Shown: positions 51,398-61,575, counted from the stretch's first letter. The stretch is 64,000 bases of DNA from Chrysophaeum taylorii (GCA_029834535.1 JAQMWT010000314.1:1-64000); one strand, 5' to 3'. Numbers and translations: made by a program. The notes: generated by a model from the letters alone, not told the origin.

Positions 51398-52168
51398 TCA
51401 TGCACTGGCTGAAAGACATAAAGCGAAGTCGATCTTAACATAGCCAACTTGTGGATGATCTGGTAGGGGAACAACAATGTCACGTGTTAACATCATGTGT
51501 GAGGCACGTTGCTGTCCTGTGGCGGTTTGAATAACAATCGGCGCGTATTTGGAGTCCAGTGGAATTATATGATTGGGTATTGCAAAATCGTAAGTGGACA
51601 TCAATGAGATGGTAGCACAAGAGTCAAAATATAGAAAAGAACAATGTGGAGGGACACTGTTTACCTTCATGTAGTTGGTGAGGAAGGCGTTTTCTGAATG
51701 TGTGCATGTGGTGGAGAGGCTGGATGTGAAGAAGTTCTCCAGCAATAGTAGATTCGTTGGAATAATAATCGGTCGAACAGGTGGTGATGGTTCGGCAGCC
51801 TCATCAGCCATGCCGTGCTTTTCATCAAATGACGATAGCGAAGTATGATCGGCATCCCTTTTGGTTTCGGCTTGTGGTGGTAGGTTGAGGGCAGATTGGA
51901 CCTGTGAAGATAGCGAGGACAGTAACGCTGGTGGTAAAGCCGAGATGGCGGAAGAAGTAAAGAGGTTAGGCACAATATTGGAAGGATTACCCTGTGTGTT
52001 GGGGGCATTCTTCGTGTCTGTAGTAGGAGGAGTTGCCTTTGGGGTGGGAGCAGTAACAACAGTATGGTGTTGTGGCTCCACGTAGTCACTCAGGCAGCTG
52101 GTTAGTTTTGGTGCTCTCAAGGAGCTTGTTAAGTGCATTGCCATAGAATGTACGAGTGGACGTACCAA
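51398..52168 (-). CDS. Element C N-terminal ORF with aspartic-protease-like motif
   Basis: 256 codons from the first ATG after the 5' LTR. It starts MVRPLVHSMAMHLTSS with no zinc knuckle or Gag signature. At about residue 182 it has LYFDSCATISLMS, placed like the D-S/T-G-A of retroelement proteases but with Cys for Gly, followed by IVIQTATGQQRAS and VPLPDHPQVGYVKIDF, which fit a protease fold. Probably the protease, possibly inactivated. Confidence 0.65.
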   Translation of the reverse strand: MVRPLVHSMAMHLTSSLRAPKLTSCLSDYVEPQHHTVVTAPTPKATPPTTDTKNAPNTQGNPSNIVPNLFTSSAISALPPALLSSLSSQVQSALNLPPQAETKRDADHTSLSSFDEKHGMADEAAEPSPPVRPIIIPTNLLLLENFFTSSLSTTCTHSENAFLTNYMKVNSVPPHCSFLYFDSCATISLMSTYDFAIPNHIIPLDSKYAPIVIQTATGQQRASHMMLTRDIVVPLPDHPQVGYVKIDFALCLSASA

Positions 52169-52425
52169 AAATATTCCATAACATGTGTGCGAGAGTACAG
52201 GTTACCCAATTACACACACATCAACATTGACATGACAATACGATACTATGAACAGGTGCACACAAGGTTACACGATCACGTGTGCAAAAAGTATTATATA
52301 TAGCCCAATGGTAATGGCGTAATATTCACAAGCGTGTTTACGTGTCGAGGCTGAACCGGCGCGGTAACGGCCCAATACCCATAGGTTACGTGCACGTTTT
52401 AACACATGGTTTCTCAGGGACCCGC

Positions 52426-52439
52426 CTGGGCCCATAACC
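52426..52439 (-). promoter_or_regulatory. Element C primer-binding site (half-tRNA type)
   Basis: Directly inside the 5' LTR the coding strand reads GGTTATGGGCCCAG. From memory this complements the anticodon stem-loop of eukaryotic initiator tRNA-Met (CUGGGCCCAUAACC), as in Drosophila copia, which primes from a cleaved half-tRNA. Confidence 0.75.
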
Positions 52440-52755
52440 TGCAGAGCATTTAGCAAGCAGTGGTAAGTCACCTGAGAAACCATCCCGTCTCATCATGAAC
52501 GTCTGGAAGTATTTAATTCGGGGAATAAAAAGGTATGTTCCCTATATCCTCAGAACATGACAGGCAGCATCTAGAACTACACGAGAAAAGGTAAAGTGTA
52601 TAGTGCTACATACCTCGGGACGCGCTAGACCATGATGATGAGCGTAAGCACAAATCAGAGGACTATTTGATTGTGTAGAAAGGAAGAAGAAGGGTAAGGA
52701 AGAGATCACGTTCTCAACGGACGGATAAGGGTAAGAGGCAGCAGATTTCTCTGCA
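52440..52755 (-). repeat. Element C 5' LTR
   Basis: 316 bp partner of 42486-42801, ending ATTTCTCTGCA before the target duplication AGCTC. Confidence 0.95.
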
Positions 52756-52760
52756 AGCTC

Positions 52761-52943
52761 AAATTCATGGTTCATCCATAGTCCCGTAGCTACGTAGACT
52801 TACATGTTAAGCTAGGTATAGTTCTGGGTATAGTCTGTCGTGTGCTGAGGCTAGGGGAAATAATCTGTTCCCTGAACTCTAACCTGCCAGACTCACACTG
52901 TGAGACGGGATGATTCTTCAGTGACCTTGCGGAATACTCTGCA
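52761..52943 (+). repeat. Element B 3' LTR, right part
   Basis: Continues the B LTR after element C: TCGTGTGCTGAGG, GAGACGGGATG and a final AATACTCTGCA align, inverted, with the C LTR. Both parts together make about 301 bp. Confidence 0.8.
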
Positions 52944-53287
52944 GGCTCTAAGAGCCAGAATGAATGGGCGCGGAGGTAAAGAGGGTAACAAAGAAAGAAC
53001 GCAAAGGGGGCCCTCAGAACGGGGAAGGGGAAGGACCAGTGTGGGTAGCAAACAAGTGAGCAGGAAGAGAGCAAGTGATAGCCCGACCTAGCAATCATAA
53101 TACGAAAAACTGTGCTAAGCTGCACGGTGTGCGTGGCTGGGTCTCAGAGAGTGGATAGGTACCCAGTGGATGGTACCCAGTGGGTGTAGCCCAGTGGAAG
53201 GTACCTGGAAGACGCCTTTACCCCGAGGCCTTATCGGTGTCATCGCCGAGCCGCGTCAGTTCACCCCCCCAGAACGCGGCTAGGAGG
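52944..53287. other. Spacer downstream of the host gene
   Basis: No gene seen. Contains three near-repeats of GGTACCCAGTGG at 53155-53210. It holds the 3' UTR side of the minus-strand gene. Confidence 0.6.
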
Positions 53288-54706
53288 CTATTCGTCTTGT
53301 TCTTCCTGGGGTAACTTCTTCATGTGTTCGGGGTCTCGATCGGCGGCCTTGTCGGCGAAGGTGTCGCGCTTAGTGTAGGTGAGGACGCAGGCGAGCAGCG
53401 CGAAGATGAGGGCGGCTCCGATGACGAGGACGACGGCGAGGAACCAGACAGTGGACTCGGCGGACTTTTCCTTTTTCTTCTTCGATGAAGAGGGGGCGGT
53501 GGCAGCGGCGGCGGCGTTTTCTTCGAGCGAGGGACACTCGGCGCTCTGGAAGTCGTAGGAAGCTTCAACGTCCGGGCAGAGGTCGACGAGCTCATCATCG
53601 CTGGGACGCTGGCCCGGGGCCTCGGTCTCAACGTTGCGGAGGAACTTGCGCGCGTAGTCAAAGACGTCGGGCCAGAAGATGGAGGCGAGGTCCTGGAGGA
53701 GGACGTCGGGCTCGACGTGGCGGCGCTCGAACCAATCGTTGGCGCCGAGGGGGCCCTGGTTATCGAAGACAGTGATGTTAAGGGTCATGTCGTCGGGAAA
53801 GGGCCCGGGAGACACGAGGAGGTCGGCATCAACCAGCAGATCGCGGATCTGGTCGGTAGAGAGATAGGGATAGCCAAAGTAGTCGACCTCGGGCTCGACC
53901 TCCGGCACGATGACCTCGCCACCCGCGCTCTCGACGATCTCGCAGTACCAGTTGGGACACGCAGCGATGCTCCAACCGTCGGCCGCGTCCCAGTACGAGG
54001 CCCAGACGACCTTGCGCTTTGGAAGGTCGGCGGTCACCGCCTCGACCTCCTCGGAGACGCATCGGTACGAGTCGTAGATGCGCTGCGCGGCCTCGGTCGC
54101 CTCACGTTCGCGGTTGAAAAAGAGCGCCACCACATGCACATACTCGACGGTCTCCAGCACCGAGTCCTCTGCGGTGTCGGTCATGACGTACCCATTCGGA
54201 ACGCTCGAGATCGACCAAGCGTCCGCGATCGTCAGCTCGATGTCCATGCTCTCCAGTTTAGACGTGTTGATCGACCAGCTCGATGCGTGGGCCTCCTCGA
54301 TCTCGCCCTCAAGGAACATCCGCCGCAGGCACGATGACGAGACGTAGTCGAACGTCGACGTGTACGCCTTCAACGACGACCTCTCTCCGATCATCTCGAA
54401 AAACGGAAGATAGGTGGTCGAGGTCGTCGCCGCGCGCGCCACGGGAACTTGGACCAGGGTCGCGTTCGGGATATCGGGCGCCGTTGTCCCGCACTGGTAC
54501 AGCACAAACGTCGTTTCTGTCAACTTGTTGGTCAAAATCTTGTACGACTCTTGGTACGACACGTTCCACAGGAGAGAAAACTCGGGCCGCGACTGCCACT
54601 TCTCGGGAAACAGGTCGCCCACCGCATCTTCCGCGCACGCCCCCGAGACGTAGTTGGTCCTCACGCCCTCAGCGACGCCAACAAAGAGCGCAACTAAGAT
54701 CACCAT
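53288..54706 (-). CDS. Periplasmic-binding-protein-like type I membrane protein
   Basis: 472 codons, uninterrupted and GC-rich. Signal peptide MVILVALFVGVAEG (1-15). The lumenal/extracellular part has NYVSGACAEDAVGDLFPEKW, VLYQCGTTAPD, VPNGYVMTDTAEDSVLET, VVWASYWDAADGWSIAACPN and LLVSPGPFPDD, a layout like the TroA/FepB-type metal or siderophore binding fold in stramenopile algae (from memory). Four N-glycosylation sequons (NVS, NAT, NTS, NIT). A Ser/Lys linker precedes one membrane helix WFLAVVLVIGAALIFALLAC (about 430-450) and a short charged cytoplasmic tail. Likely a surface uptake or receptor protein; the ligand is unknown. The only intact host-like gene in the window. Confidence 0.75.
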   Translation of the reverse strand: MVILVALFVGVAEGVRTNYVSGACAEDAVGDLFPEKWQSRPEFSLLWNVSYQESYKILTNKLTETTFVLYQCGTTAPDIPNATLVQVPVARAATTSTTYLPFFEMIGERSSLKAYTSTFDYVSSSCLRRMFLEGEIEEAHASSWSINTSKLESMDIELTIADAWSISSVPNGYVMTDTAEDSVLETVEYVHVVALFFNREREATEAAQRIYDSYRCVSEEVEAVTADLPKRKVVWASYWDAADGWSIAACPNWYCEIVESAGGEVIVPEVEPEVDYFGYPYLSTDQIRDLLVDADLLVSPGPFPDDMTLNITVFDNQGPLGANDWFERRHVEPDVLLQDLASIFWPDVFDYARKFLRNVETEAPGQRPSDDELVDLCPDVEASYDFQSAECPSLEENAAAAATAPSSSKKKKEKSAESTVWFLAVVLVIGAALIFALLACVLTYTKRDTFADKAADRDPEHMKKLPQEEQDE

Positions 54707-54714
54707 CTGTTGTC

Positions 54715-54840
54715 AGAATTCCTGCGAAACCTTAACTAAGTCCAACCCAGCACAAGGGGGTGCGAGCAGACCAAACATGAGATTACCGAAGAACCTCAAT
54801 CACCGGTGTATTCGTCACCGGTGACAAACTTTTTCACCGG
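54715..54840 (-). other. Upstream region of the host gene
   Basis: Short AT-richer stretch before the ATG. It includes CACCGGTG repeats (54800-54835) that probably belong to the next element. No TATA box was identified with confidence. Confidence 0.4.
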
Positions 54841-56090
54841 ATAATATCCGAGATCAACCCGGATTAACCGGGATTAACCGGGATCAACAAACGGGGGGGG
54901 GAACTCTACGATGGGTGTTTGCTCCCACAAAACCGCCATACGTCGTTCAAATTCGAGTCGTGCAGCCACCTCGGGCTGTTGGGGGCCGCAGTGCTGCGCG
55001 ACAACGCCGTGTCGATCGACGTGCTCGGATTTGGGGCACCCAGGGACGTCATGAGCAAGGACGAGAGCTAGAGTGCAGAACACGCCCACGTGGGCAAGCC
55101 TGGTGCATCACCATTGTCGACCTGGAGATCTGGAAGCAGAACAAGATGACCTCCTCCCTCGCACCGAATGGCGCGCCACCGGCCGCAACCAGTTTCCCAA
55201 GATCGCCCCCATCGCCGAGCGCCTTGACATGCTCGCCGTCCAGTCTGCTGATGTCGAGCGCGCCTGCAAGGCCCACAAGGTCATCCACACCAAGGCTCGC
55301 GCCTGCCTCCATACCCATATCGTCCACATGCTCCTCTTCACCTACACCAACCTCCGCCTCAACAATAAGTGCACCGCCGAGATCGGCGACTTCCTCCTGT
55401 AGTGCGTTGCTGGCGAGGACGACGACTCCACCGCTGAAGAAGAAGAAAGCGACGTTGAGATCGTCGAAGACCCCGCCACCACCCGCGCCACCCCTGCCGC
55501 CCCTGCGGACCACGACGACGCCTCCGGCTGAAACGACGATACAAGAAGAAGCAAGTAGGATCGGCAAGCTCAACACCACCAAGTTCAATGCCACAAGCCC
55601 CGCTCTGTGCACAACCCCGACGCCCCTCTCGCTCCCTTGTCTTCCCTTCCACGTTTCCTCCTTCTGGCTCTTTGGGCCTGGCAGATATTCTTTTTCTTTC
55701 TCTGCGACTGTTCATTCTGGCTCTTTTTGCTTTTAGTTGCAAACTTACTTTAATAATAATAATAATGAACCAACGAACCATGCGATGCGGTGGGACGCGA
55801 AGATAGAGGCGAGCCGCGAGAGGTCAAGCGGCGGGGGCGGCGCCGGGAGAGCGCCAGGCGTGCGTTGTCATGGCGGGGTCGCGCCACGCCCCGCACGAGC
55901 GAGCGAAATGTGAAGAACTGTGGGCAGCAGCGCCGCAAACACTGTCCAGTGGGGTCGTGAAAATAGGGGGGTAAGCTGACGTGGCGAGGAAAAACATTTA
56001 CCCCCCTTGAGTTCGTCACATATAATAACCGGTTAATAACCGGTTTATCCCTGCCGGTTATTCACTTTTTCGGTTAATAACCGGGAGGTA
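54800..56090 (+). mobile_element. hAT relic with CCGGTTA-type ends
   Basis: Left side: repeated CACCGGTGA, CCGGATTAACCGGGATTAAC. Right side: AATAACCGGTTAATAACCGG and TTATTCACTTTTTCGG. The similar CCGG/TTAACC repeats at both sides surround a hAT transposase remnant. Exact ends and target duplication not resolved. Confidence 0.5.
55073..55402 (+). pseudogene. hAT transposase C-terminal dimerisation block
   Basis: Reads FPKIAPIAERLDMLAVQSAD, VERACKAHKVIHTKARACLH and HMLLFTYTNLRLNN. This is the hAT C-terminal pattern (S-A-x-x-E-R ... H-x-x-I-H-x-K-x-R-x-x-L ... L-x-x-x-x-x-N-x-R). The catalytic part is not recognisable upstream. Confidence 0.75.
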
Positions 56091-56385
56091 AGGTAAACAT
56101 GATAGATCATTCATGACGCCTGCATCCTGGCTTTTACGCGAATGTAGGTGTAGCGTCAGTTGAACTACAAACTACTTCTAGCGTCAATGGGACTACAAAC
56201 GCGTAGCGTCAATTTAACTACACACAAAGTGTTGTGAACACATCATCCATCTAGTGTTCCTCGATATATAGAGTATAAGAGATAGGTGATGTCATAGATT
56301 AATATTAGATATTAGATATGAGATATGGAATATATGATGTATTTCGTATTCGGCCCCTCAGGGGATACGTGATTCTACTCTCCAA
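56091..56385. other. AT-rich spacer with short repeats
   Basis: Three copies of TAGCGTCAxTTGAACTACAAA-like units (56150-56225) and an ATTAGATATGAGATAT run (56300-56340). No coding. Confidence 0.6.
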
Positions 56386-59300
56386 ACGATGCCAGCGGCT
56401 ACAAATACAACAACATCCAGCGCATCGGGAATTTCCGTAGGCCCAAAGATGCTCGCGAAGGCGTTTAGACTACGCCTTTTGCGCGCTGGGACCACTCCCA
56501 GTATCCTGGTCTTTCATTTCAGGTGGGTGTCCTCGGGAAAGACCGGCGTCTGGGCCCACGAATGCAGCTCTGCGAAGTCGTCGTCGTCGACGTCCATCGC
56601 GCGCTCCTCCTCCTCCTCCTCCTCCTCCTCCTCGTATTCGTTGTCCTCAGACACGAAGTGCCAGGAAGCCGGCTTGGAGCCGATGAAGAAGGTGGGACGG
56701 TTCGCACGGAGCCACCCGACGACACCGTCGTCGTCGGAAACAAAGATCCAACCCTGCCCGAGCTTCTTGCGACCGTCCTTGGAGTTTTCGTCGGATACGG
56801 CCTCGATGGTGCCGGGCATCCAGCGGCAACCCGGATGACCCGAAAACTTACCAGAGAACCTCGACGCTCGACCCGACCAACGCCACGTCGATCGTCGGTA
56901 GCTTCGAGCAGCCACTCGTCGTCCGCGTCCGCTTCCTCGGGTGGCGAGAGGCGCGTTACTCTTCAACCTTTGCCTTCGCGTCGCGTTCGAGACGCTTGGC
57001 CGTTGTGATTCCGAGCACTGGCAGCTGTTGTCGGCGCTCGCCCGGGACCACCGCCTCGGCGACAAACTCGCGGGAGTTGGTATTGATCTATTCGTAGACG
57101 AACTCGAGGCGCTCGGTGAGGAATTTGACTTTGGCCTTGGAAACGGCCTGGCCGATCGTCAGTTCCTGGCCCGAGGTGCCGGACTTGGGATTGAGGTAGC
57201 CCATGCCCGTGCCTACGACGTACATCTCTTTGTTGGCTTTGAGACGTTCGACCGCGCAGCGTCGCCGGGAGCTGCTTAAGTGCCGCACCGAGTCGCCTAT
57301 TGACCGTCAAGAACTGAGTCCTCCCGAGATGAGGACCTGCTCCTGCCGACGGCAGGGTCGACTTTCAAGGCCTCCTTGGCGTAGTCGTTCACCCTAAACT
57401 CGAGGGCCTTCTTGAAAGCCGCAGCGGCGCGACAGCGATGGTGCTCCATCGCCGCCTCCCGGCGCGCGGGCAGCCTGCGCCTTGTGGTTCTGCCGACCAC
57501 AACGAGCCACTTCCACTAACGCTCCTTGAACGTCGGCGCTGAGCGTGGCGAGGCATCCTCCACCAGCTCGATTGCGCGTTGGAGCCTTCGCCGTCGTTCA
57601 ACCAGCGACCGCAACGGCGACGCGCGCCTGCGCTTGGCCGCAAAGCTCATGGTGGCGGTCGAAGATGTGGTCTCGTTGGCACGAGAGTGATCCCAGCGCA
57701 GCTTTCAACGCTCATGTTGAAGAAGGCGGCGTTGTCGTGCTTCGAGGTGCCAAAATCGCCCTCGAACTCGTTCGAGTTACGCCGTCGAAGGCCCTCTGGA
57801 GCTCTGACGTCTGGTTGATCGCCTCGAGATTGCCGTCGCCACGGATAGACTGGCCCCTTCGAACATGCGGCGCATGCTGCGGCCCCAGACCCCGAGGGCG
57901 TCGAGCATGGTCTTGGTCTCTGGATGATTGGCGTCGGTCGGAGAGTATAGCTGCGCCCGAGCGGTCGCGACGTCATGGATCGTGGACTGGCGGACAACTT
58001 TGCAAACCCGGCCCGCATCTCGAGGAAATGCGCATATTTGGCGATCTCGGTGGCGAAGGCCTCGTCCTTCGCGACGATTTAAATTATCTTGGCAGACTCT
58101 ATAAGGCTCATGTCGAGAACCGATCAACCCTCGAGGGCGTTCGATGCGGCGAAAAAACGGAAGGGCAGTATCAGCCTATCCTTGATGATCGTTTCGGCTC
58201 GAATGGCCCGGGCGACCTCCTGCGAGGACAAGGTCGCGAGGAGGTTGTCCCTGAGGATGGTATGCGGCGCGCAGCTTGCGTTCTCGAGGTACTCGACGAG
58301 AAATGGGAGGTTGCGGAAGATGACTAAGGCCGCGTTGGCGCACGCGTCTGCCCGCGTCCCCATGTCCGGGCGGCCGAGCGTGAGGTAGGGCGTCAACCGG
58401 CGCTCATCCTCGAGGATTTCCCAGAGTGATACCCGAAGCCCTTCCCGTAGCGGTTCACGCCCTCGCCAATACACTTGGACAGGGCATGGACGACCTTGTG
58501 AAACTCGCCGGTGAGGCGCAGGTGCTTCGCGTTCGAGCTCACAAATGTGTCTTTGAGCACCGTGTCGAGCATCTTGGCCCCCTCGGCGGCGCTGCCGTCG
58601 AGCCATGTGTTTCCTGCTCAACAAAGTACTGGTGGGATGGCGCGACAGCAGAGCGACAGCATCGGGCCGAGATGGAGCTGGCAGTTCCCGTGAAAGACAC
58701 GGGTCTGCGCGTCGCGCTCGTCTTGCGACATCAAGTTCAGCTGCTCTCCTCCGATCTCCCTCTGCAACGCCCCGGGGACATACTCCTGGAGCCCGCTGAC
58801 CGATGCGATGACGGCGGAGGCGTTGTCGGTAATGATGGCCCTGCCGGCGAGATTCTGCGCGTAGGCACTGCCAGCGGCCGGGAGTGCAGCGTCGGTTTTG
58901 TAGCGCGAACTTGACGAACGAGCTGGAGCGCTCGTTTCTGGTTCGCGGAACCGATCGGTGATCGCCTTGGCCGCGCTCTCATCGTCGGGATGATCTCGTA
59001 AGCACGGAGCGTCCAGTTCCCCGTCTCGCCACCGCGTTTGACGCGAACCTGGGTGTTCGCGATCTCCTTGTCGTCGAGCGGCGATGCGTTTGTCGCCCCG
59101 TTGACGACGCCACCATTGTCCAGCGCGAGGGCGACGGCGGTCTCTTGAAGAACGCCCATCTCGGAGCGCAGGTCGCGAATGAAGCGTTCAGACGGGAGCT
59201 CGATGTCACTCGCTCGCTCCGGGCGACGACCGCCTCGACGACCGCGGCCAGGACCTCGGGGGATCTCCGAAGGCGCAACCCGCCAGGCGAGCAATTTCAT

Positions 59301-60320
59301 ACACAGCGCCTGAGCTTCGAGTCCACGGCGTGCCCCAGCCGGATCCCTTGTCCGATGGCTTCCGCTATACCCACACTTCGGCGTTCTACTTCTCGAGGGC
59401 CGCGACTCGATCCCGCAGCCGGTCAATCTCCGCCTCCTTGGAATGGACGCTGCCCTCGGTAGCCACTAGCTCGATCCCAATTTGCTTCGATTTTCTATTG
59501 ACGGCGGCGTATTTATGCTCGAGTTGTCGCATGGCCCGAGGGTCCGGTTTCTTCGGTCGGTTCCTCTCTCGCGCCTTGGCCGCCGCTGCAGCCTGTCTCG
59601 CCGCATACTTCTACGGAGCCTTGGTCGCGGTAAGTTCGTCGAAGATTGCTGCACCTTCGCAGTGCCGCGGTCGTGCTGCTTCTCCCTCTAGGCAACTTGG
59701 CGCTCGATCCGGACCCGGAGTCGCTCCTCCCGACTGCGGCATCCCAAAAATCGTCCTCGTACTCCCGCTCGATCTCGAGACGCACTACCTCGGCCTTAGC
59801 CAACTCCGTCTCCGCATCGAGAGCCTCGGAGTGGGCCTGGTTCCGCTCGTGCTCGGCTGCGGCAGCGCGCCCTTCTTGTTGGCTGTCTTGGCTGTCTTGA
59901 GCTGCTGGATCTGGTTATCTCTTAGAGCGAGGGCTCGCTGAAGCAGGACTGATGACGACGACAATGGTTGTGAGGACTCTCTTCGAGCATACGAACTAAT
60001 TGGCCGACGGGGCAGTCAGCTCGTCGCTCGGATCGCCGGACGCGATTCGCCGCGTCGCCCGCCACGATGCCCTTGAGCCCGACGGTGACGGTCTGGGTTG
60101 TAGAAGCAAACCGAAGTCCCGGCATCGGCGTCATGCTCTGTACAGTCCCAGCACCTCCTTGGACATTCCGCCCCGCCGAGAGGCCCTGGACGACCTTGAC
60201 CGAGTCGCCAGGACGAATCGTCGTCTTCAAGTGCCGCGTGAGAGAATCCGAGATCCGACAGATGATTGCGACCGAGATCGACCGGATGCAGGTCGTTCTG
60301 TGGTTAATCATTTAATCCTT
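56386..60320 (-). pseudogene. T2: decayed copy of the T1 candidate transposase gene
   Basis: Collinear with T1 17150-21130 on the same strand: SGHPGCRWMPGTIEAVSDEN and GWIFVSDDDGVVGWLRANRP (Tudor-like end), FLVEYLENASCAPHTILRDN and GTRADACANAALVIF (core), DLRSEMGVLQETAVALALDN, and RPGDSVKVVQGLSAGRNVQG (N-terminal barrel). Many indels and stops. The Cys motif and TIRs are missing. The 49 nt intron of T1 corresponds to a 44 nt piece with a mutated donor. Confidence 0.85.
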
Positions 60321-60430
60321 GCTTCTATACGTATTCTAATGGGTAAATGTTATTTAGTTAGTTAGTTAGTTTGTTTGTCTGTGTTTAAAAGGGTCGACTG
60401 CTACCTTGTAAGAGAGGGGGCCATATTGAG
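60321..60430 (+). repeat. (TTAG)n / (TTTG)n and LINE-alpha tail remnant
   Basis: TTAGTTAGTTAG, TTTGTTTGTCTG, then GTGTTTAAAAGGGTCGACTG, a degraded form of the LINE-alpha TTTAAATGTCGACTG end. Confidence 0.6.
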
Positions 60431-60469
60431 GGTTTAGGCTCAGTTAGGCGCGCGAGCCGGACCTGAGGT

Positions 60470-61075
60470 CCAAGCCGTCTACGGCGACCTCGCAGACAAT
60501 TTCCGCGACCCGCGGAGGCTCTTCCAGCCAGCGCGCCATTCTCACGCCCCGCCGAAACGATGTTGTCGATGCTGTCGACGCGCGCATGACCGCGGCCTTT
60601 TTTTCCTGGAGACGAGGCGTCAGAGAATTCTTTTTGGACGACGAGGTGGGTCGCAAGACGATGCCTCGCTCTTTCCAGTCGAGTTTCCCAACTCCCTGAC
60701 AATCAACGACATGCCGACTTTGAGCGCGAGCTTAAAGTCTTCGCAATCTCGACCCGTCGCACGGCCACTGCAACGGCACCCGATACATCATCGTTCGTAA
60801 CGCGTCGCCGAGGCTCCTCCAACCAAATTTTCCCCGTAAAGCCCGCCTTCGCCAAAACGATCAACAAGAGCCAGACACCCCGCAAGGTCGGCGTCCTCTT
60901 GCCCAAGCCCGTCTTCTGCCACGGCCAGCGTATACGTGGTGGCTCTCAGCCGAGTCGGCAAGCCCGAGGACATCGTCTTCTGGGTCGACGACTCCACCCA
61001 ACCCCACACGCGCTGCGCACTACCGATAAGCCCCCTCCCGGCGCGTCTACACGCGCACTGTCGTCCACGGCGAGG
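60470..61075 (+). pseudogene. Helitron helicase C-terminus (H4)
   Basis: Same C-terminal segment as H1 (QAVYGDLADNFRDPRRL, FNNS/FPNSLTINDMPTLSA-like, INKSQTPRKVGVLLPKP, VFCHGQ) but broken by several indels. The 3' repeat array is missing; the flank continues to 61260 without recognised features. Confidence 0.75.
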
Positions 61076-61370
61076 TCCTCTGGTAGCCGCGCTCTCCCCC
61101 GCAGCAGAGTCGTCGGGTTCAGAGAGCTCAGCAGGCCGCGGCACCGACTCATGCGTGTTGAACAGAGAACGAAGAAGTGGAACACCTTTAGAATGACGAC
61201 TGTTTGCGAAGGACCGGGTCGAATTGGGCGCAGAACTAAAGGGGTTTTAAGCTTTGGTTCCTAGTGGAGTTATTACTGGCCTGCACTTGGAGTGTTTGCA
61301 AGGAACGTTCGAAGTCAGCACAACACGAAACTATGCGGGGTTTGAGATTTGGGACCAAGTGAGTGTGTCT

Positions 61371-61575
61371 TTAAATGTCGACTGCTAAGAGGGGTGTGTG
61401 TGTGGGGAGCATGAAGGATGTGGGTGAGTTTGTGGGGTATGAGGGATGTGCCTGACGGGCGGAGATAAGTACGCGGGACCTAGTCGGGGTCATCGCCGAG
61501 GCGTGGGGCAGGCGAAGAGAGGACGGGCCCCGCCCGTAGGTCGTACGCATGCTGCTGCCGGACGTATGTGCGACG
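61371..61575 (-). repeat. 5'-truncated LINE-alpha 3' end
   Basis: Minus-strand copy of 1385-1640, ending TCTTTAAATGTCGACTGCTAAG at the 3' side and truncated at CGTCGCACATACGTCC. It includes the last codons of the LINE-alpha ORF. Confidence 0.85.

Larger units (their letters stand above)
42486..52755 (-). mobile_element. Copia family 2, element C (complete, 10.27 kb)
   Basis: Two 316 bp LTRs (42486-42801, 52440-52755) with 5 mismatches (98.4% identical), TG...CA ends with TGCAGAG/CTCTGCA inverted bases, and a perfect 5 bp target duplication AGCTC (42481-42485, 52756-52760). Minus-strand order: primer site, protease, long unknown linker, integrase, RT, RNase H, Cys/His plus coiled-coil ORF, PPT. 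The young LTRs contrast with several coding breaks. Confidence 0.96.
29276..52943 (+). mobile_element. Copia family 2, element B (old, invaded, plus strand)
   Basis: Coding blocks in order: 29302-31270 (linker and pre-integrase), 35340-36390 (integrase), 36900-38980 (linker and RT), 38997-39587 (RNase H), 39756-42212 (3' ORF), then PPT GAGGGGG (42361-42367) and 3' LTR (42368-42485 plus 52761-52943). It is interrupted by hAT X/Y (31310-35327), LINE-beta L3 (40649-41006) and element C (42486-52755). Many stops and frameshifts show it is the oldest copy. No 5' LTR is found. Confidence 0.85.
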
